From Desulfovibrio sp. X2 (lineage in GTDB: Bacteria; Desulfobacterota; Desulfovibrionia; Desulfovibrionales; Desulfovibrionaceae), in contig NZ_ATHV01000019.1 in the NCBI RefSeq assembly GCF_000422205.1, positions 124,001 to 188,000 of the forward strand: a stretch of DNA of 64,000 bases, read 5' to 3'. This document shows, in pieces, positions 8,654 to 19,150 of the stretch (positions are counted from its first letter, which is position 1; the number at the start of each line of letters is the position of its first letter). The notes beneath the pieces were generated by a model. That model searched no databases. It was not told the origin of the DNA and worked only from the letters and a program-made list of their open reading frames with translations. The translations under genes were made by a program, and so were the position numbers.

Positions 8654-9355
8654 TCAGCCGATGCCGTCGGCCCAGAATCCGGTGCGCTCGAAGGCCACCT
8701 TGCCCGTCTCCTTGCGGAACTTGCGCAGCATGACGTAGAGCGCGCCCGCGCCGCCGTGGCGCGGCAGGGCGGTGCAGTAGGCCAGCACCGCGCGGCGCAG
8801 CGGCTCGCGTGTGAGCCAGAACTGGATCTCGCGCTTGAGGAGCCCCAGGCCGTGAGGCGAGCCCTTGCCCCGGCCGGGGATGAGCAGGACCACGCGCTTG
8901 CCCGAGAAGTAGGCCTCGCGCAGGAAGAAGAGCAGGGCGTCGTAGGCCTGCTCCTGGGTCATGCCGTGCATGTCCAGGTGGGCCTCCACGGCGTACTGTC
9001 CGGCCTTGAGGCGGCGGAATATCTTCCCGTCCAGGCCGCGCACCTGGCCGTGCATGAACTCGTCCGTGTATTCCAGCTCGAAATCGAGCTCGCCCGAGAG
9101 CAGCTTGTCCAGGGTGGCCACCGTGTCGTCGTCCTGGGGCGCGGCCGGGGCCTTGGGCGGCGGGGCGTCCGGGGCCACGGTGCGTCCGCTGCCGGAAAGG
9201 GGCTTCACCCCGCCCATGGCCTGGGCGAAGACCGAGTCCTCGTCCGCCGCGGCAGGCTTGGGGGCAGGCTTTGCCACAGGCTTCGCGGCCTTTGCCCGCG
9301 CCTCTTCCTTCGGGGCTATCTTCAGCTTCTTGAGCTTGTCGAAAGGTGTGTTCAT
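8654..9355 (-). CDS. Smr-domain protein (MutS2 C-terminal-like)
   Basis: 233 aa. The N-terminal 120 residues are Lys/Ala/Pro-rich and probably disordered. The C-terminal Smr domain has the LDMHGMT motif (about residue 131) and the GRGKGSPHGLG motif (about residue 168), both typical of stand-alone Smr endonuclease-like proteins. Such proteins nick DNA or cleave RNA on stalled ribosomes; which applies here is unknown. It is transcribed away from the YdjC gene (convergent) and lies downstream of the polysaccharide deacetylase on the same strand. Confidence 0.85.
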   Translation of the reverse strand: MNTPFDKLKKLKIAPKEEARAKAAKPVAKPAPKPAAADEDSVFAQAMGGVKPLSGSGRTVAPDAPPPKAPAAPQDDDTVATLDKLLSGELDFELEYTDEFMHGQVRGLDGKIFRRLKAGQYAVEAHLDMHGMTQEQAYDALLFFLREAYFSGKRVVLLIPGRGKGSPHGLGLLKREIQFWLTREPLRRAVLAYCTALPRHGGAGALYVMLRKFRKETGKVAFERTGFWADGIG

Positions 9356-9435
9356 TGAAGACCTCGCGAGGGCAGAATAGGGCGCGCCACGCCGCGAAGC
9401 AAGGCTGACGCCGGGGGCTGCGTCCGCCCGAAACG

Positions 9436-10530
9436 TCAGTGGAGGACGGCGTAGAGCCGGGCCAGCCAGGGGCGGGAGTAAATCTCCAGGCGCGAACGAA
9501 GCCAGAGCCCGGCCTTGGGCCGGGCCTTGAAGCGGTGCACGGCCAGGGGCGCGCCCGGCGGGTTCGCGCCCGCGCGGGTGCAGAAGAACATCTCGATGCC
9601 GAGCCCCTGCGCGATCTCCCGCGCCGTGTTCGTGTACGCCCCCCAGGGCCAGGCGATCGACACCGGGTCGCGGCCGAGCACCTCGCGAAGCGTCGCGACC
9701 GAGGCCGTGAGGTCGCGGGCGACGCGCTCCGCGTATTCCCGGTCCGTCTCGTAGCGGCCCCAGTGCTCCTGGGGGACGGCCAGGACCTTGGCCTTCAGCC
9801 GCTCCTCGTTTCGCGCGTCCTTGAAGAATTCCAGCGCCTCGCGGTCGTCCTGCGGCACCTCACGCAGGGCCAGCTCGTAGAGCGCGTCCGAGGGCAGATA
9901 GGCGTGCGTGGCCAGCCCCGGGGCCTCGGCGAACCGGGGCAGTCCCCAGACGATGCGGCCCGCGATCCCGTCGAAGGTGCGCTTCTTCCGGGAGGGCTTG
10001 AAAAAGGTATGGAAATCCGGTTTATGGAAGACCGAGATGTGCGTGTGCCCGTGCGGCTCGATGCGCAGCACCCCGGAAGCCTCGGCGGCCCGCGCTTCCT
10101 CGCGGGAGATGAAGAGGTCGCGGCGTACCTCGAGGCCCAGCTCGTCGACCGTGAAGGGGCTGTTCACCGGCGGCAGCCCGGAGGCCTTTATGCGTCCGGC
10201 CCAGACGTCGCGCAGCGTGGGGCGCAGCGGCCCCTCGGCCAGACGCTCGGTGACCGCGAAGACGACGCCCTTGTGGCCGTACTTTTCCAGGAGCGGCCAG
10301 GCGTAGACCAGGTTGTCCAGGTAGCCGTCGTCGAAGGTGATCAGGCAGGGGCGGCCGGGCAGCCTTTCGCCCCGGACCAGGAAGGCGTGCGCCTCCTCCA
10401 GGGACACGCCCCGGAAGCCCGCGGCGGAAAGGAGCCGCATCTGTTCCTCGAAAATGGCCGGGTGCACCGCGATCGGGTTCGCAGGTTCGGCCACATAGTG
10501 GTACATGAGGACGGGAAGGCTCTGCGTCAT
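9436..10530 (-). CDS. Polysaccharide deacetylase family protein (NodB-like)
   Basis: 364 aa. The opening segment [12 protein letters not shown] and the TFDDGYLDN motif (about residues 65-73) with its catalytic Asp pair are those of carbohydrate esterase family 4. A later [10 protein letters not shown] motif resembles the family's WPxG signature. There is no clear signal peptide, so it may act at the cytoplasmic face. An insertion of about 100 residues between the motifs (near HKPDFHTFF) suggests a subgroup used in lipid A or surface glycan modification, but the substrate is unknown. It is divergent from cbpA, with 144 bases between the two starts. Confidence 0.83.
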   Translation of the reverse strand: MTQSLPVLMYHYVAEPANPIAVHPAIFEEQMRLLSAAGFRGVSLEEAHAFLVRGERLPGRPCLITFDDGYLDNLVYAWPLLEKYGHKGVVFAVTERLAEGPLRPTLRDVWAGRIKASGLPPVNSPFTVDELGLEVRRDLFISREEARAAEASGVLRIEPHGHTHISVFHKPDFHTFFKPSRKKRTFDGIAGRIVWGLPRFAEAPGLATHAYLPSDALYELALREVPQDDREALEFFKDARNEERLKAKVLAVPQEHWGRYETDREYAERVARDLTASVATLREVLGRDPVSIAWPWGAYTNTAREIAQGLGIEMFFCTRAGANPPGAPLAVHRFKARPKAGLWLRSRLEIYSRPWLARLYAVLH

Positions 10531-10674
10531 GGGCTGCTTTTACGGCTGATTCCGGAATGTGTCGAGGAACTGCGCGTCAGTTTGTTGACAGACGGAGAAC
10601 AGGCATTACCTGATGGATTCATACAGAGACGCGAAGGGGCGAGTGCACGCACGCCCCAGGGAGTGCTACCGGAC

Positions 10675-11709
10675 ATGAGCGTGAAATACAAGGATTACTA
10701 CGACCTTCTCGGCGTCAAGCGGAGCTCCACGCAGGAGGAGATCTCCAAGGCTTTCAAGAAGCTTGCCCGCAAGCATCACCCGGACCTGAACCCCAACGAC
10801 AAGCAGGCCGAGGAGCGGTTCAAGGAGATCAACGAGGCGTACGAGGTCCTGAAGGACCCCGAGAAGCGCAAGCTCTACGACTCGCTCGGACCAAACTGGC
10901 AATCCGGCCAGGACTTCCGGCCGCCTCCGGGCTACGAGGACACCCACTTCCAGTTCCGCGGCGGCCCGGGCGGTGGGGGCGGAGCCGGGGACTTCTCGGA
11001 CTTCTTCGAGTTCCTTTTCGGCGGCGCGGCCGGGGGCGCGGGAGCGCGCTTCTCCGGCGGCCAGGGCGGGTTCGAGAACATCTTCCGCCAGGCTGGCGGT
11101 GCGGGCGGCGGCTTTTCCGGCGGGGCCTACTCCGGCGGGCCGCGCACCCGGCGCGGCTCGGACGCCGAGGCGACCCTCGACCTGACCCTCGAGGAGGCCT
11201 ACAGCGGCGGTCGCAAGTCCATCTCGCTCTCGGTCCAGGAGGCCGGGCCGGACGGCATGCCGCATTTGGCCACCAAGACGCTGCAGGTCAACATTCCCCC
11301 GGGCGTGCGCACGGGCCAGCGCATCCGGCTGGCCGGACAGGGCAACCCCGGATTCGGCGGCGGCGCCGCAGGGGACCTCTTCCTGCGGGTCAATCTGCTG
11401 CCGCATCCGCGCTACACCGTGGAGGACGTGAACCTCGTCCTGGACCTGCCGCTGGCCCCCTGGGAGGCGGCGCTGGGCGCCACGGTACGCGTGCCCACCC
11501 TGGACGGCGCGGTCGAGATGCGCATTCCCGCGGGCACGGGCAGCGGCCAGAAGCTGCGTATGCGTGGCAAGGGCCTCTCCGGGCCGCAGGGCAGGGGCGA
11601 CCTCTTCGTGCGCGTCATGGTCAAGGTGCCGCAGGCCGCCTCGCCGGAGGAGAAGGAACTCTGGGAGAAGCTGCGCGAGACCTCGTCCTTCAACCCCAGG
11701 AACTTCTAG
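10675..11709 (+). CDS. cbpA: DnaJ-type co-chaperone CbpA (curved-DNA-binding protein family)
   Basis: 344 aa. The J domain (residues 1-70) has the HPD motif in RKHHPDLNP that stimulates DnaK ATPase. It is followed by a long Gly/Phe-rich linker (about 80-155) and the C-terminal substrate-binding domains ([12 protein letters not shown] onward). The four CxxCxGxG zinc repeats of true DnaJ are absent, which places it in the CbpA class. ATG at 10675 is chosen because the J domain begins immediately after it; the frame is open far upstream only because of the high GC content. It is followed 12 bases later by cbpM and then clpB, forming a heat-shock operon. Confidence 0.93.
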   Translation: MSVKYKDYYDLLGVKRSSTQEEISKAFKKLARKHHPDLNPNDKQAEERFKEINEAYEVLKDPEKRKLYDSLGPNWQSGQDFRPPPGYEDTHFQFRGGPGGGGGAGDFSDFFEFLFGGAAGGAGARFSGGQGGFENIFRQAGGAGGGFSGGAYSGGPRTRRGSDAEATLDLTLEEAYSGGRKSISLSVQEAGPDGMPHLATKTLQVNIPPGVRTGQRIRLAGQGNPGFGGGAAGDLFLRVNLLPHPRYTVEDVNLVLDLPLAPWEAALGATVRVPTLDGAVEMRIPAGTGSGQKLRMRGKGLSGPQGRGDLFVRVMVKVPQAASPEEKELWEKLRETSSFNPRNF

Positions 11710-11721
11710 GAGGGTGCGAGC

Positions 11722-12021
11722 ATGAACGAGAGCGACAACCTGCCCGCCCCCTCCGCGCTGATCGCCTGGGCCGAGGTGCTGGAGATCGCCCACATCGGCA
11801 CCGACCGCATCGCCGAGATCATCGAGCTCGGCTGGATAGAGCCCGTGAGGAGCGGCGAGGACTTCCTCTTCCACCCCGAGGACGTCTACCGCATGAAGAA
11901 GCTGAACCGGCTGTGCAACGACATCGGCATGTCGACCATGGCCGGAACCATAGTCGTCGATCTCATCGAGCGCGTCGAGGAACTCGAGGCGCGCATCAGC
12001 GAACTCAGGCGCCTGCTGTAG
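11722..12021 (+). CDS. cbpM: CbpM-like modulator of CbpA (MerR-type HTH)
   Basis: 99 aa. It has a MerR-like winged-helix pattern ([19 protein letters not shown], then [18 protein letters not shown]) and a C-terminal coiled coil ([20 protein letters not shown]). In E. coli CbpM binds the J domain of CbpA and inhibits its co-chaperone and DNA-binding activity. The assignment rests on size, fold pattern and position directly after cbpA (12 bases, with an AGGAGG at the junction). DNA binding as in ordinary MerR regulators is an alternative. Confidence 0.85.
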   Translation: MNESDNLPAPSALIAWAEVLEIAHIGTDRIAEIIELGWIEPVRSGEDFLFHPEDVYRMKKLNRLCNDIGMSTMAGTIVVDLIERVEELEARISELRRLL

Positions 12022-12058
12022 CGGCGCCAAGCCTCGTTTTCGTACGGAGGAACCGCGA

Positions 12059-14665
<2,607 letters not shown>

Positions 14666-14695
14666 GATCGAAAGGAATCAGTCGACAGATCGAAG

Positions 14696-14727
14696 GCCCG
14701 GTCCGCGCATGCGGACCGGGCTTTTTT
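14696..14727 (+). terminator. Intrinsic terminator after clpB
   Basis: An 11-bp perfect stem (GCCCGGTCCGC, 14696-14706, with 14711-14721), a 4-base GCAT loop and six Ts (14722-14727). It is about 30 bases after the clpB stop. Confidence 0.93.
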
Positions 14728-14776
14728 CGCGCCGGGGGGACGGCACAGGGGCTTGGGAGGGGGAGACGAATCGGCT

Positions 14777-14940
14777 CGTGTCGCGTTCGTGAAAAAAGTC
14801 GATATGCTGCGCAGGAGTCGTACGCGACACGTGAACCGGGCGACTGCACGGTTCCGCCGCCGTCGGCGGCGTGAGCAAGCCGAAAACCACGTTTTCGGCG
14901 CAGCGATCTTCCGCAAAATACGGCTTTGCGTATTTTGCGG
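14777..14940. repeat. Cluster of four perfect inverted repeats in a gene-free gap
   Basis: The 319 bases between clpB and the next gene hold no convincing coding frame. After the clpB terminator come four perfect inverted repeats. The first is CGTGTCGCGT (14777-14786), pairing with 14822-14831. The next three are tight hairpins: 14855-14871 (7 bp, GTC loop), 14879-14899 (9 bp, CAC loop) and 14911-14940 (12 bp, CCGCAAAATACG with a 6-base loop). None is followed by a T-run, so ordinary terminators are unlikely. They could form a structured RNA or a protein-binding array. Confidence 0.6.
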
Positions 14941-14984
14941 ACATCACACTAGTCTGCACGGACAAGGCTTTTCGGGAGGCTATC

Positions 14985-15227
14985 ATGTCCTGCATCCGGA
15001 AGTTCGTCGCCCGGCGCGCGCCGCGCCTGGCCTGGGCCCTGGTCCTCGCCCTCTGCCTCCGTGCCGTGGCCGCCGCGGCCGGGCCGTACCACGGCAACGT
15101 GAAGAGCCGCATCTTCCACGCTCCGTCCTGCCGCTACTACGACTGCGGCGCGTGCAGCGCGGTCTTCTCCTCGCGGGAGCAGGCCCTGGCCGCGGGATAC
15201 CGGCCCTGCAAGGTCTGCCGCCCCTAG
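14985..15227 (+). CDS. Small exported protein with Ada-type zinc-binding motif
   Basis: 80 aa from ATG 14985, chosen for the GGGAGG just upstream; the frame is open further upstream but without a ribosome site. A signal peptide (RRAPRLAWALVLALCLRAVAAAA, cleavage near residue 30) is followed by a short mature domain with HGN, FHAPSCRYYDCGACSAVF and GYRPCKVCRP. This is the pattern of the metal-binding module of Ada, also found alone in secreted proteins and nucleases. It has five cysteines, with the final CKVC pair as expected. Function is unknown. The structured repeats lie directly upstream. Confidence 0.75.
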   Translation: MSCIRKFVARRAPRLAWALVLALCLRAVAAAAGPYHGNVKSRIFHAPSCRYYDCGACSAVFSSREQALAAGYRPCKVCRP

Positions 15228-15243
15228 CCGTTCCGGGCGGCCT

Positions 15244-15444
15244 TTAATTCTCGCGGCGCGTGGCGCGGTAAACCGCCGTGCCGTCGTCCGCGTCTATCCA
15301 CCTGCCTTCGCACAGGAACGCCAGGGCCGAGGCAGCCTCGGACGCGGTGAGGCCCAGTCGGCCGCATATCTCCGCGGCTCCCGCGCCGGGGTGGTCCAGG
15401 ATGTCGTAGTAGATCCGCCACAGGGTCTGCGCGCGCTGCACCAT
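15244..15444 (-). CDS. Small winged-helix protein
   Basis: 66 aa. The sequence reads as one winged-helix domain: helices in QRAQTLWRIYYDILDHPGAGAAEICGRL, recognition helix in TASEAASALAFLCEGRW, and a wing in IDADDGTAVYRATR. It has no other domain. It is convergent with the Ada-type gene (16-base gap) and lies 16 bases downstream of the TSUP transporter on the same strand, so it may be the last gene of the regulator-transporter operon. It could be a small regulator or a degenerate partner; its ligand is unknown. Confidence 0.6.
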   Translation of the reverse strand: MVQRAQTLWRIYYDILDHPGAGAAEICGRLGLTASEAASALAFLCEGRWIDADDGTAVYRATRREN

Positions 15445-15460
15445 TTCCCGGCCTCCCCGC

Positions 15461-16258
15461 TCAGAAGATGCTCACGATCATGCGCACGGCCAGGAAGAGG
15501 AGCAGCACGGCGAAGATCTTCCTCAGCCTGCCCACGGGCAGGGCGTGGGCCATGCGCGCGCCCAGGGGCGCCGTGACCACGCTCAGGCAGACGATGGCGG
15601 CCAGGGCGGGCAGGTCCACGTAGCCCAGGGAATGGGCGGGCAGGCCGCTCTCGTGCAGTCCGTTGGCCACGTAGCCGATGGTCCCGGCCAGGGCCAGGGG
15701 CAGGCCGAGGGCGGCCGAGGTGCCGATGGCCTCGTGCATGGGCACGCTGTTCCAGGCGAAATAGGGCACGGAGAGGGTGCCGCCGCCGATGCCGACCATG
15801 CTCGAGATGGTTCCGATGATCCCGCCCGCGCCGAGCAGCCCCGTCTTGCCCGGCAGGGGGCGCGCGGCCTTGGCGGAGGAGCCGAGGAGCATGCGCGCGG
15901 CCGCGAAGCAGAGAAAGACCGCGAAGACGCCCTTCAGGAGGTCCGAGGGCAGGTGCGAGGCCAGGAGGGAGCCGAGGTACGAGCCGACCAGGATGCCCAG
16001 CACGATGCGGCCCGCGAGCGGCCAGTTCACCGCGCCCCGCCTGTTGTGCGAGATGGTGCTCGAGATGGTGGTGAAGATGATGCTGGCCATGGACGTGCCG
16101 AGGGCCACGTGCATGACCAGGGGCGCGGGCACGCCCTCGTGGGGCAGGATGCAGGCCATGAGCGGCACCACGATGAGCCCGCCGCCGATTCCCAGAAGAC
16201 CGGCGAAGAGGCCGGCAACCGCGCCGCCGAAGGCATAGAAGAGAGCGAAGCCGACCAT
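15461..16258 (-). CDS. TSUP/TauE-SafE family anion transporter
   Basis: 265 aa with about eight hydrophobic segments in two homologous halves. Both halves start with the family glycine signature (GLFAGLLGIGGGLIVVP near residue 19 and ISSMVGIGGGTLSVPYF near residue 150). TSUP proteins move sulfite, sulfonates, thiosulfate or related anions across the inner membrane; the substrate here is not shown by sequence. It lies 18 bases downstream of a FadR-type regulator gene on the same strand, so regulator and transporter are probably co-transcribed and controlled by the operators at 16979-17108. Confidence 0.9.
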   Translation of the reverse strand: MVGFALFYAFGGAVAGLFAGLLGIGGGLIVVPLMACILPHEGVPAPLVMHVALGTSMASIIFTTISSTISHNRRGAVNWPLAGRIVLGILVGSYLGSLLASHLPSDLLKGVFAVFLCFAAARMLLGSSAKAARPLPGKTGLLGAGGIIGTISSMVGIGGGTLSVPYFAWNSVPMHEAIGTSAALGLPLALAGTIGYVANGLHESGLPAHSLGYVDLPALAAIVCLSVVTAPLGARMAHALPVGRLRKIFAVLLLFLAVRMIVSIF

Positions 16259-16276
16259 GGCCGTGACTCCTTGTCC

Positions 16277-16960
16277 TTACTGCACGGCATCCGGGGCCGC
16301 GCCCAGGACGTCGGCCTCGATGCGTTCGAGATGTTCTTCCATGAGCCGCTTGCAGGCAGTCGCATCGCGCTTTTCGACGGCGTCGATGATGCGCAGGTGG
16401 CTTTCCAGTGAATCGTGGCGCCGTCTGGGGCTTTGCAGATGCTCGGAGCGGCTCTCGGCGACCATGTCGGCCAGCGCGGCCATGGCCGCTGCCAGGACCT
16501 CGTTGCCGCTCGCCCGGGCGAGGAGCATGTGGAAGGCCTCGTCCAGGTCCGTGTCGTCCGCGCCCGCGAGCTGGCGGCGCTGCTGGTCGAAGACCAGGAT
16601 CTTCATCTCCTCGATCTCGCGCTCCGTGGCGTTGGCCGCCGCCAGGGCGGCCATGTCCGGCTCCACCATGCGGCGGAACTGGAGCACGTCTTCCAGCCGC
16701 TTGGCCTGGGCCGCGAAGGCCTGCTCGAAGGAGGCGCGGAGCATGGCCTCGTCCTGTTCGCGCACGTAGGTGCCGTCGCCCTGGCGGCTTTCGAGCACCC
16801 CCTGCTCGGCCAGGGCGCGGATGGCTTCGCGCACGCTGTTGCGCGAGACGCCGAGGCGCTCGGCCAGGGTGCGCTCCGGCGGCAGCTTGTCGCCGACGCT
16901 GAGCTGCCCGGAGTCGATCATCTCCTGCAGGGTGGCGAGGGTCTGCTTGAATCGGGACAC
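16277..16960 (-). CDS. FadR-subfamily GntR transcription regulator
   Basis: 227 aa from GTG at 16960, which has an excellent AAGGAG seven bases upstream; the open frame continues further but across the promoter. The N-terminal GntR winged helix (LPPERTLAERLGVSRNSVREAIRAL) is followed by a C-terminal all-helical FCD domain (about residues 75-215), including the metal/ligand residues typical of LldR/DgoR-like proteins (DEAFHMLLARASGN). Ligands of such proteins are usually carboxylates or other small acids. It probably represses itself and the downstream TSUP transporter by binding the three ATTGG-N5-CCAAT boxes upstream. Confidence 0.92.
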   Translation of the reverse strand: MSRFKQTLATLQEMIDSGQLSVGDKLPPERTLAERLGVSRNSVREAIRALAEQGVLESRQGDGTYVREQDEAMLRASFEQAFAAQAKRLEDVLQFRRMVEPDMAALAAANATEREIEEMKILVFDQQRRQLAGADDTDLDEAFHMLLARASGNEVLAAAMAALADMVAESRSEHLQSPRRRHDSLESHLRIIDAVEKRDATACKRLMEEHLERIEADVLGAAPDAVQ

Positions 16961-16978
16961 GTCAGGCTCCTTTGTCGA

Positions 16979-16993
16979 ATTGGTTGGTCCAAT
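16979..16993. promoter_or_regulatory. Operator box 1, ATTGG-N5-CCAAT
   Basis: Perfect palindrome half-sites ATTGG and CCAAT around 5 bases, located between the predicted transcription start and the GTG of the FadR-type regulator. It is 30 bases (three helical turns, centre to centre) from box 2, so two dimers could bind on the same DNA face. Confidence 0.7.
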
Positions 16994-17008
16994 TCCGTTC
17001 TTGCTCGT

Positions 17009-17023
17009 ATTGGTCCAACCAAT
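17009..17023. promoter_or_regulatory. Operator box 2, ATTGG-N5-CCAAT
   Basis: Second copy of the palindrome. It overlaps the -10 hexamer (17019-17024) of the minus-strand promoter, the classic position for repression by a GntR/FadR-type protein. Confidence 0.72.
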
Positions 17024-17047
17024 ATGACCGGGGCAGTCGCTCGTCAA
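17019..17047 (-). promoter_or_regulatory. Candidate sigma-70 promoter of the FadR-type regulator/TSUP operon
   Basis: On the minus strand TTGACG (17042-17047) lies 17 bases from TATTGG (17019-17024). The -10 is embedded in operator box 2. The predicted leader to the GTG at 16960 is about 50 bases and contains box 1. Confidence 0.55.
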
Positions 17048-17093
17048 GGAGTTTCTTGCAACAAAAAGGCGGGAAAATGGGAGTCGAGAAGAT

Positions 17094-17108
17094 ATTGGAA
17101 GGACCAAT
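17094..17108. promoter_or_regulatory. Operator box 3, ATTGG-N5-CCAAT
   Basis: Third copy of the palindrome, about 85 bases (close to eight helical turns) upstream of box 2. That distance would allow DNA looping between bound dimers. Confidence 0.62.
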
Positions 17109-17171
17109 AAGGGGCCCGGCAGAAGCGGAGGACCCCACGGTCGGCCGCGGCGGGGGACGGGATTCGAGAGA

Positions 17172-17210
17172 GGAGAAAAGAAACGGCCGCGCCCGGGATG
17201 GGCGCGGCCG
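17172..17210 (-). terminator. Intrinsic terminator after the ArnT-like gene
   Basis: Read on the minus strand, a stem of about 11 bp (CGGCCGCGCCC paired with GGGCGCGGCCG, 17184-17194 with 17200-17210) is followed by TTTCTTTTCTCC. It separates the glycosyltransferase gene from the regulator operon downstream. Confidence 0.8.
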
Positions 17211-17240
17211 TGGAAGGATGCGGGGATATGCCGGGCGGCG

Positions 17241-19079
17241 TTACTGCGCCGCGGGGGATTCGGATGTCTGTGCGGGCGACTGCTCCGGCGTCTGTTCGGC
17301 CGGTTTCTCGACCTTCTGGTCGGCAGGCTGCCCGGCCGTTTCGTCGGCCTTTTCGCGGGCCGCCGCCTCGGGCTGCTCCGCCTTCGCGGCCTCCTCGCCC
17401 AGGGCCGCGCCCGCCTCGTCGGCGGCCGGTTCGGCCGTGGTTCCGGCCTGCGCGACGCTGTCCTTGACCACCAGCACGTAGGGCCGGTCCACGATCCACT
17501 GCTCCTGCACCACGCGCATGGGCGGGAAGTCGTCCTTGTACGCCAGGTAGTCCTTCTTCTTGAAGGCCACCACGGCCGTGGGGTGCTCGGCCAGGAAGGC
17601 CGCCATGGCCTTGACGTCCTGGGTCTCGAAGTAGTCCGTGTCCGCGTAGAAGGTGTAGATCCCCGCGTAGACGTTGAAGGCCGCGGGCGCGTAGCCGCGC
17701 TCGACGTATTCCTTCATGGCCAGGGCCTGGGCCTTGGGGCTCATGGCCGCGTCGAGCGACGGGATGGTCATGAGGCCGAGCGGCACGAGGCTCACGGTCA
17801 CGCCCACGCAGAGCGCCAGGGCCGCGAGCCGCATCTCGGCGCCGCGCAGGCGCCAGAGCACGAAGGCGGTGAGGCCGAGGCAGAGGAAGACCACGCCCGT
17901 GCCGCCCACCGGGATGGGCCACGGGCTGCCGACCTCGAAGAAGGGCACGGCCAGGGCCAGCAGGGCCATGACCGCGGCGGACAGCGACCAGAAGCGGCGC
18001 GAGCGCGCCTCGGAGAGGTCGAACAGCGCCCCGGCCATGAGGATGGCCGCCGGGGCGAAGAGGGGCAGGGCGTAAATGACGATCTTGGTCTGCACCGAGG
18101 AGAGCAGGAGGAACTCGGAGAGGAAGACGACCCACAGGAAGGTCTTGCCGCCTGCCTCGCGCCGCGCGCCCCAGATGTCGATCATGCGCTCGAGCGTGAG
18201 CCGCTTCCAGGGCAGGCAGAAGAGGATCATTGTCCAGGGCAGCCAGACCAGGGGCAGGGTGGCCAGGTAGTGCCACCAGGGCTCCTCGTGGTGCCAGGAG
18301 TGCAGGGCGCGCTCGTAGATCTGCTTGTGGAAGATGTTCTGCAGGTAGGCCGGGCCTTCGACGAGGCGCGAGCCCCCGGCCCAGGCCGCGAGGATGACGA
18401 GCAGGATGAGGGCGCCGATGCCCGCGTCCCGGCGTGCGAGGCGCCCGAGACGTCCGGTCCAGGCCAGGAAGATGACGATGGCGAGCAGCGGGAAGGCCAG
18501 GCCGAAGGGGCCCTTGGTCAGGGTGGCCAGGGCGCAGAACAAAAAGCCCAGGGGCACGAGGCGAGAGGGCTCGTCGTCGCGCGTGCCGAGGTAGAGGCAG
18601 GCCTGCGAGGCCATGATGAAGGCCGCGAACAGCAGGTCCATGCGCGAGTACTGCGAGAGGCCGATGAAGTAGTAGGTGGAGAGCAGGATGAGCCCCGAGA
18701 GCAGGGTGACGTCCTTGCCTTCCTTGGCCACCGCGCGGGAGAGAACGCAGCTTGCCAGGAGATAGATCGCGGCCGAGATCGTGGCCCCGAGGTAGAACAT
18801 GGTCGGCGTGGCCTTGCCCGTGAAGAGCGAGACGAGCCCGAGGAACCAGAAGTAGACGGGCGGCTTGTCCGGGTACATCTCGCCGTTCAGGTGCAGCACG
18901 AGCCAGTGGCCGTTCAGCATCTCCCTGAAGGCGCCGGCGTAGCGCACTTCGTCGGAGAACCACAGGCCCCTGTGCCCGGCGATCATGGGCAGGGCCTGCA
19001 GGGTCAGGACGACCAGGAGGAAGATGTAGGGGCGGCTGCGTGCCAGCTCCCAGATGAAGCGCAGGGTGTTTTTGAGCAT
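17241..19079 (-). CDS. ArnT-like membrane glycosyltransferase (PMT/GT83 family)
   Basis: 612 aa. An N-terminal helix is followed by the periplasmic loop motif WFSDEVRYAGAF, whose acidic residues match the catalytic DE(x)RYA motif of ArnT/PMT enzymes. About 11-12 membrane helices extend to about residue 420, then comes a soluble C-terminal domain (about 440-535). The last 75 residues are a low-complexity Ala/Glu/Pro/Gln tail. The family moves sugars from polyprenyl phosphate to lipid A or other acceptors in the periplasm; donor and acceptor are unknown here. It is followed by its own terminator at 17172-17210. Confidence 0.85.
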   Translation of the reverse strand: MLKNTLRFIWELARSRPYIFLLVVLTLQALPMIAGHRGLWFSDEVRYAGAFREMLNGHWLVLHLNGEMYPDKPPVYFWFLGLVSLFTGKATPTMFYLGATISAAIYLLASCVLSRAVAKEGKDVTLLSGLILLSTYYFIGLSQYSRMDLLFAAFIMASQACLYLGTRDDEPSRLVPLGFLFCALATLTKGPFGLAFPLLAIVIFLAWTGRLGRLARRDAGIGALILLVILAAWAGGSRLVEGPAYLQNIFHKQIYERALHSWHHEEPWWHYLATLPLVWLPWTMILFCLPWKRLTLERMIDIWGARREAGGKTFLWVVFLSEFLLLSSVQTKIVIYALPLFAPAAILMAGALFDLSEARSRRFWSLSAAVMALLALAVPFFEVGSPWPIPVGGTGVVFLCLGLTAFVLWRLRGAEMRLAALALCVGVTVSLVPLGLMTIPSLDAAMSPKAQALAMKEYVERGYAPAAFNVYAGIYTFYADTDYFETQDVKAMAAFLAEHPTAVVAFKKKDYLAYKDDFPPMRVVQEQWIVDRPYVLVVKDSVAQAGTTAEPAADEAGAALGEEAAKAEQPEAAAREKADETAGQPADQKVEKPAEQTPEQSPAQTSESPAAQ

Positions 19080-19150
19080 GGGCGGGGTATACCCTCAAGC
19101 CACCGCCCATGCAAGGAGGCGTCCCGGCCGCGCTCGGCGGCGCGGCCCGC

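Noticed and set aside
10585-10668. TTGACA hexamer and a GAGTGCTA half-site before cbpA, suggesting a CIRCE/HrcA or sigma-70 control region
   Set aside because: No inverted TTAGCACTC partner is present and no good -10 lies 16-18 bases from the TTGACA, so neither element can be supported.
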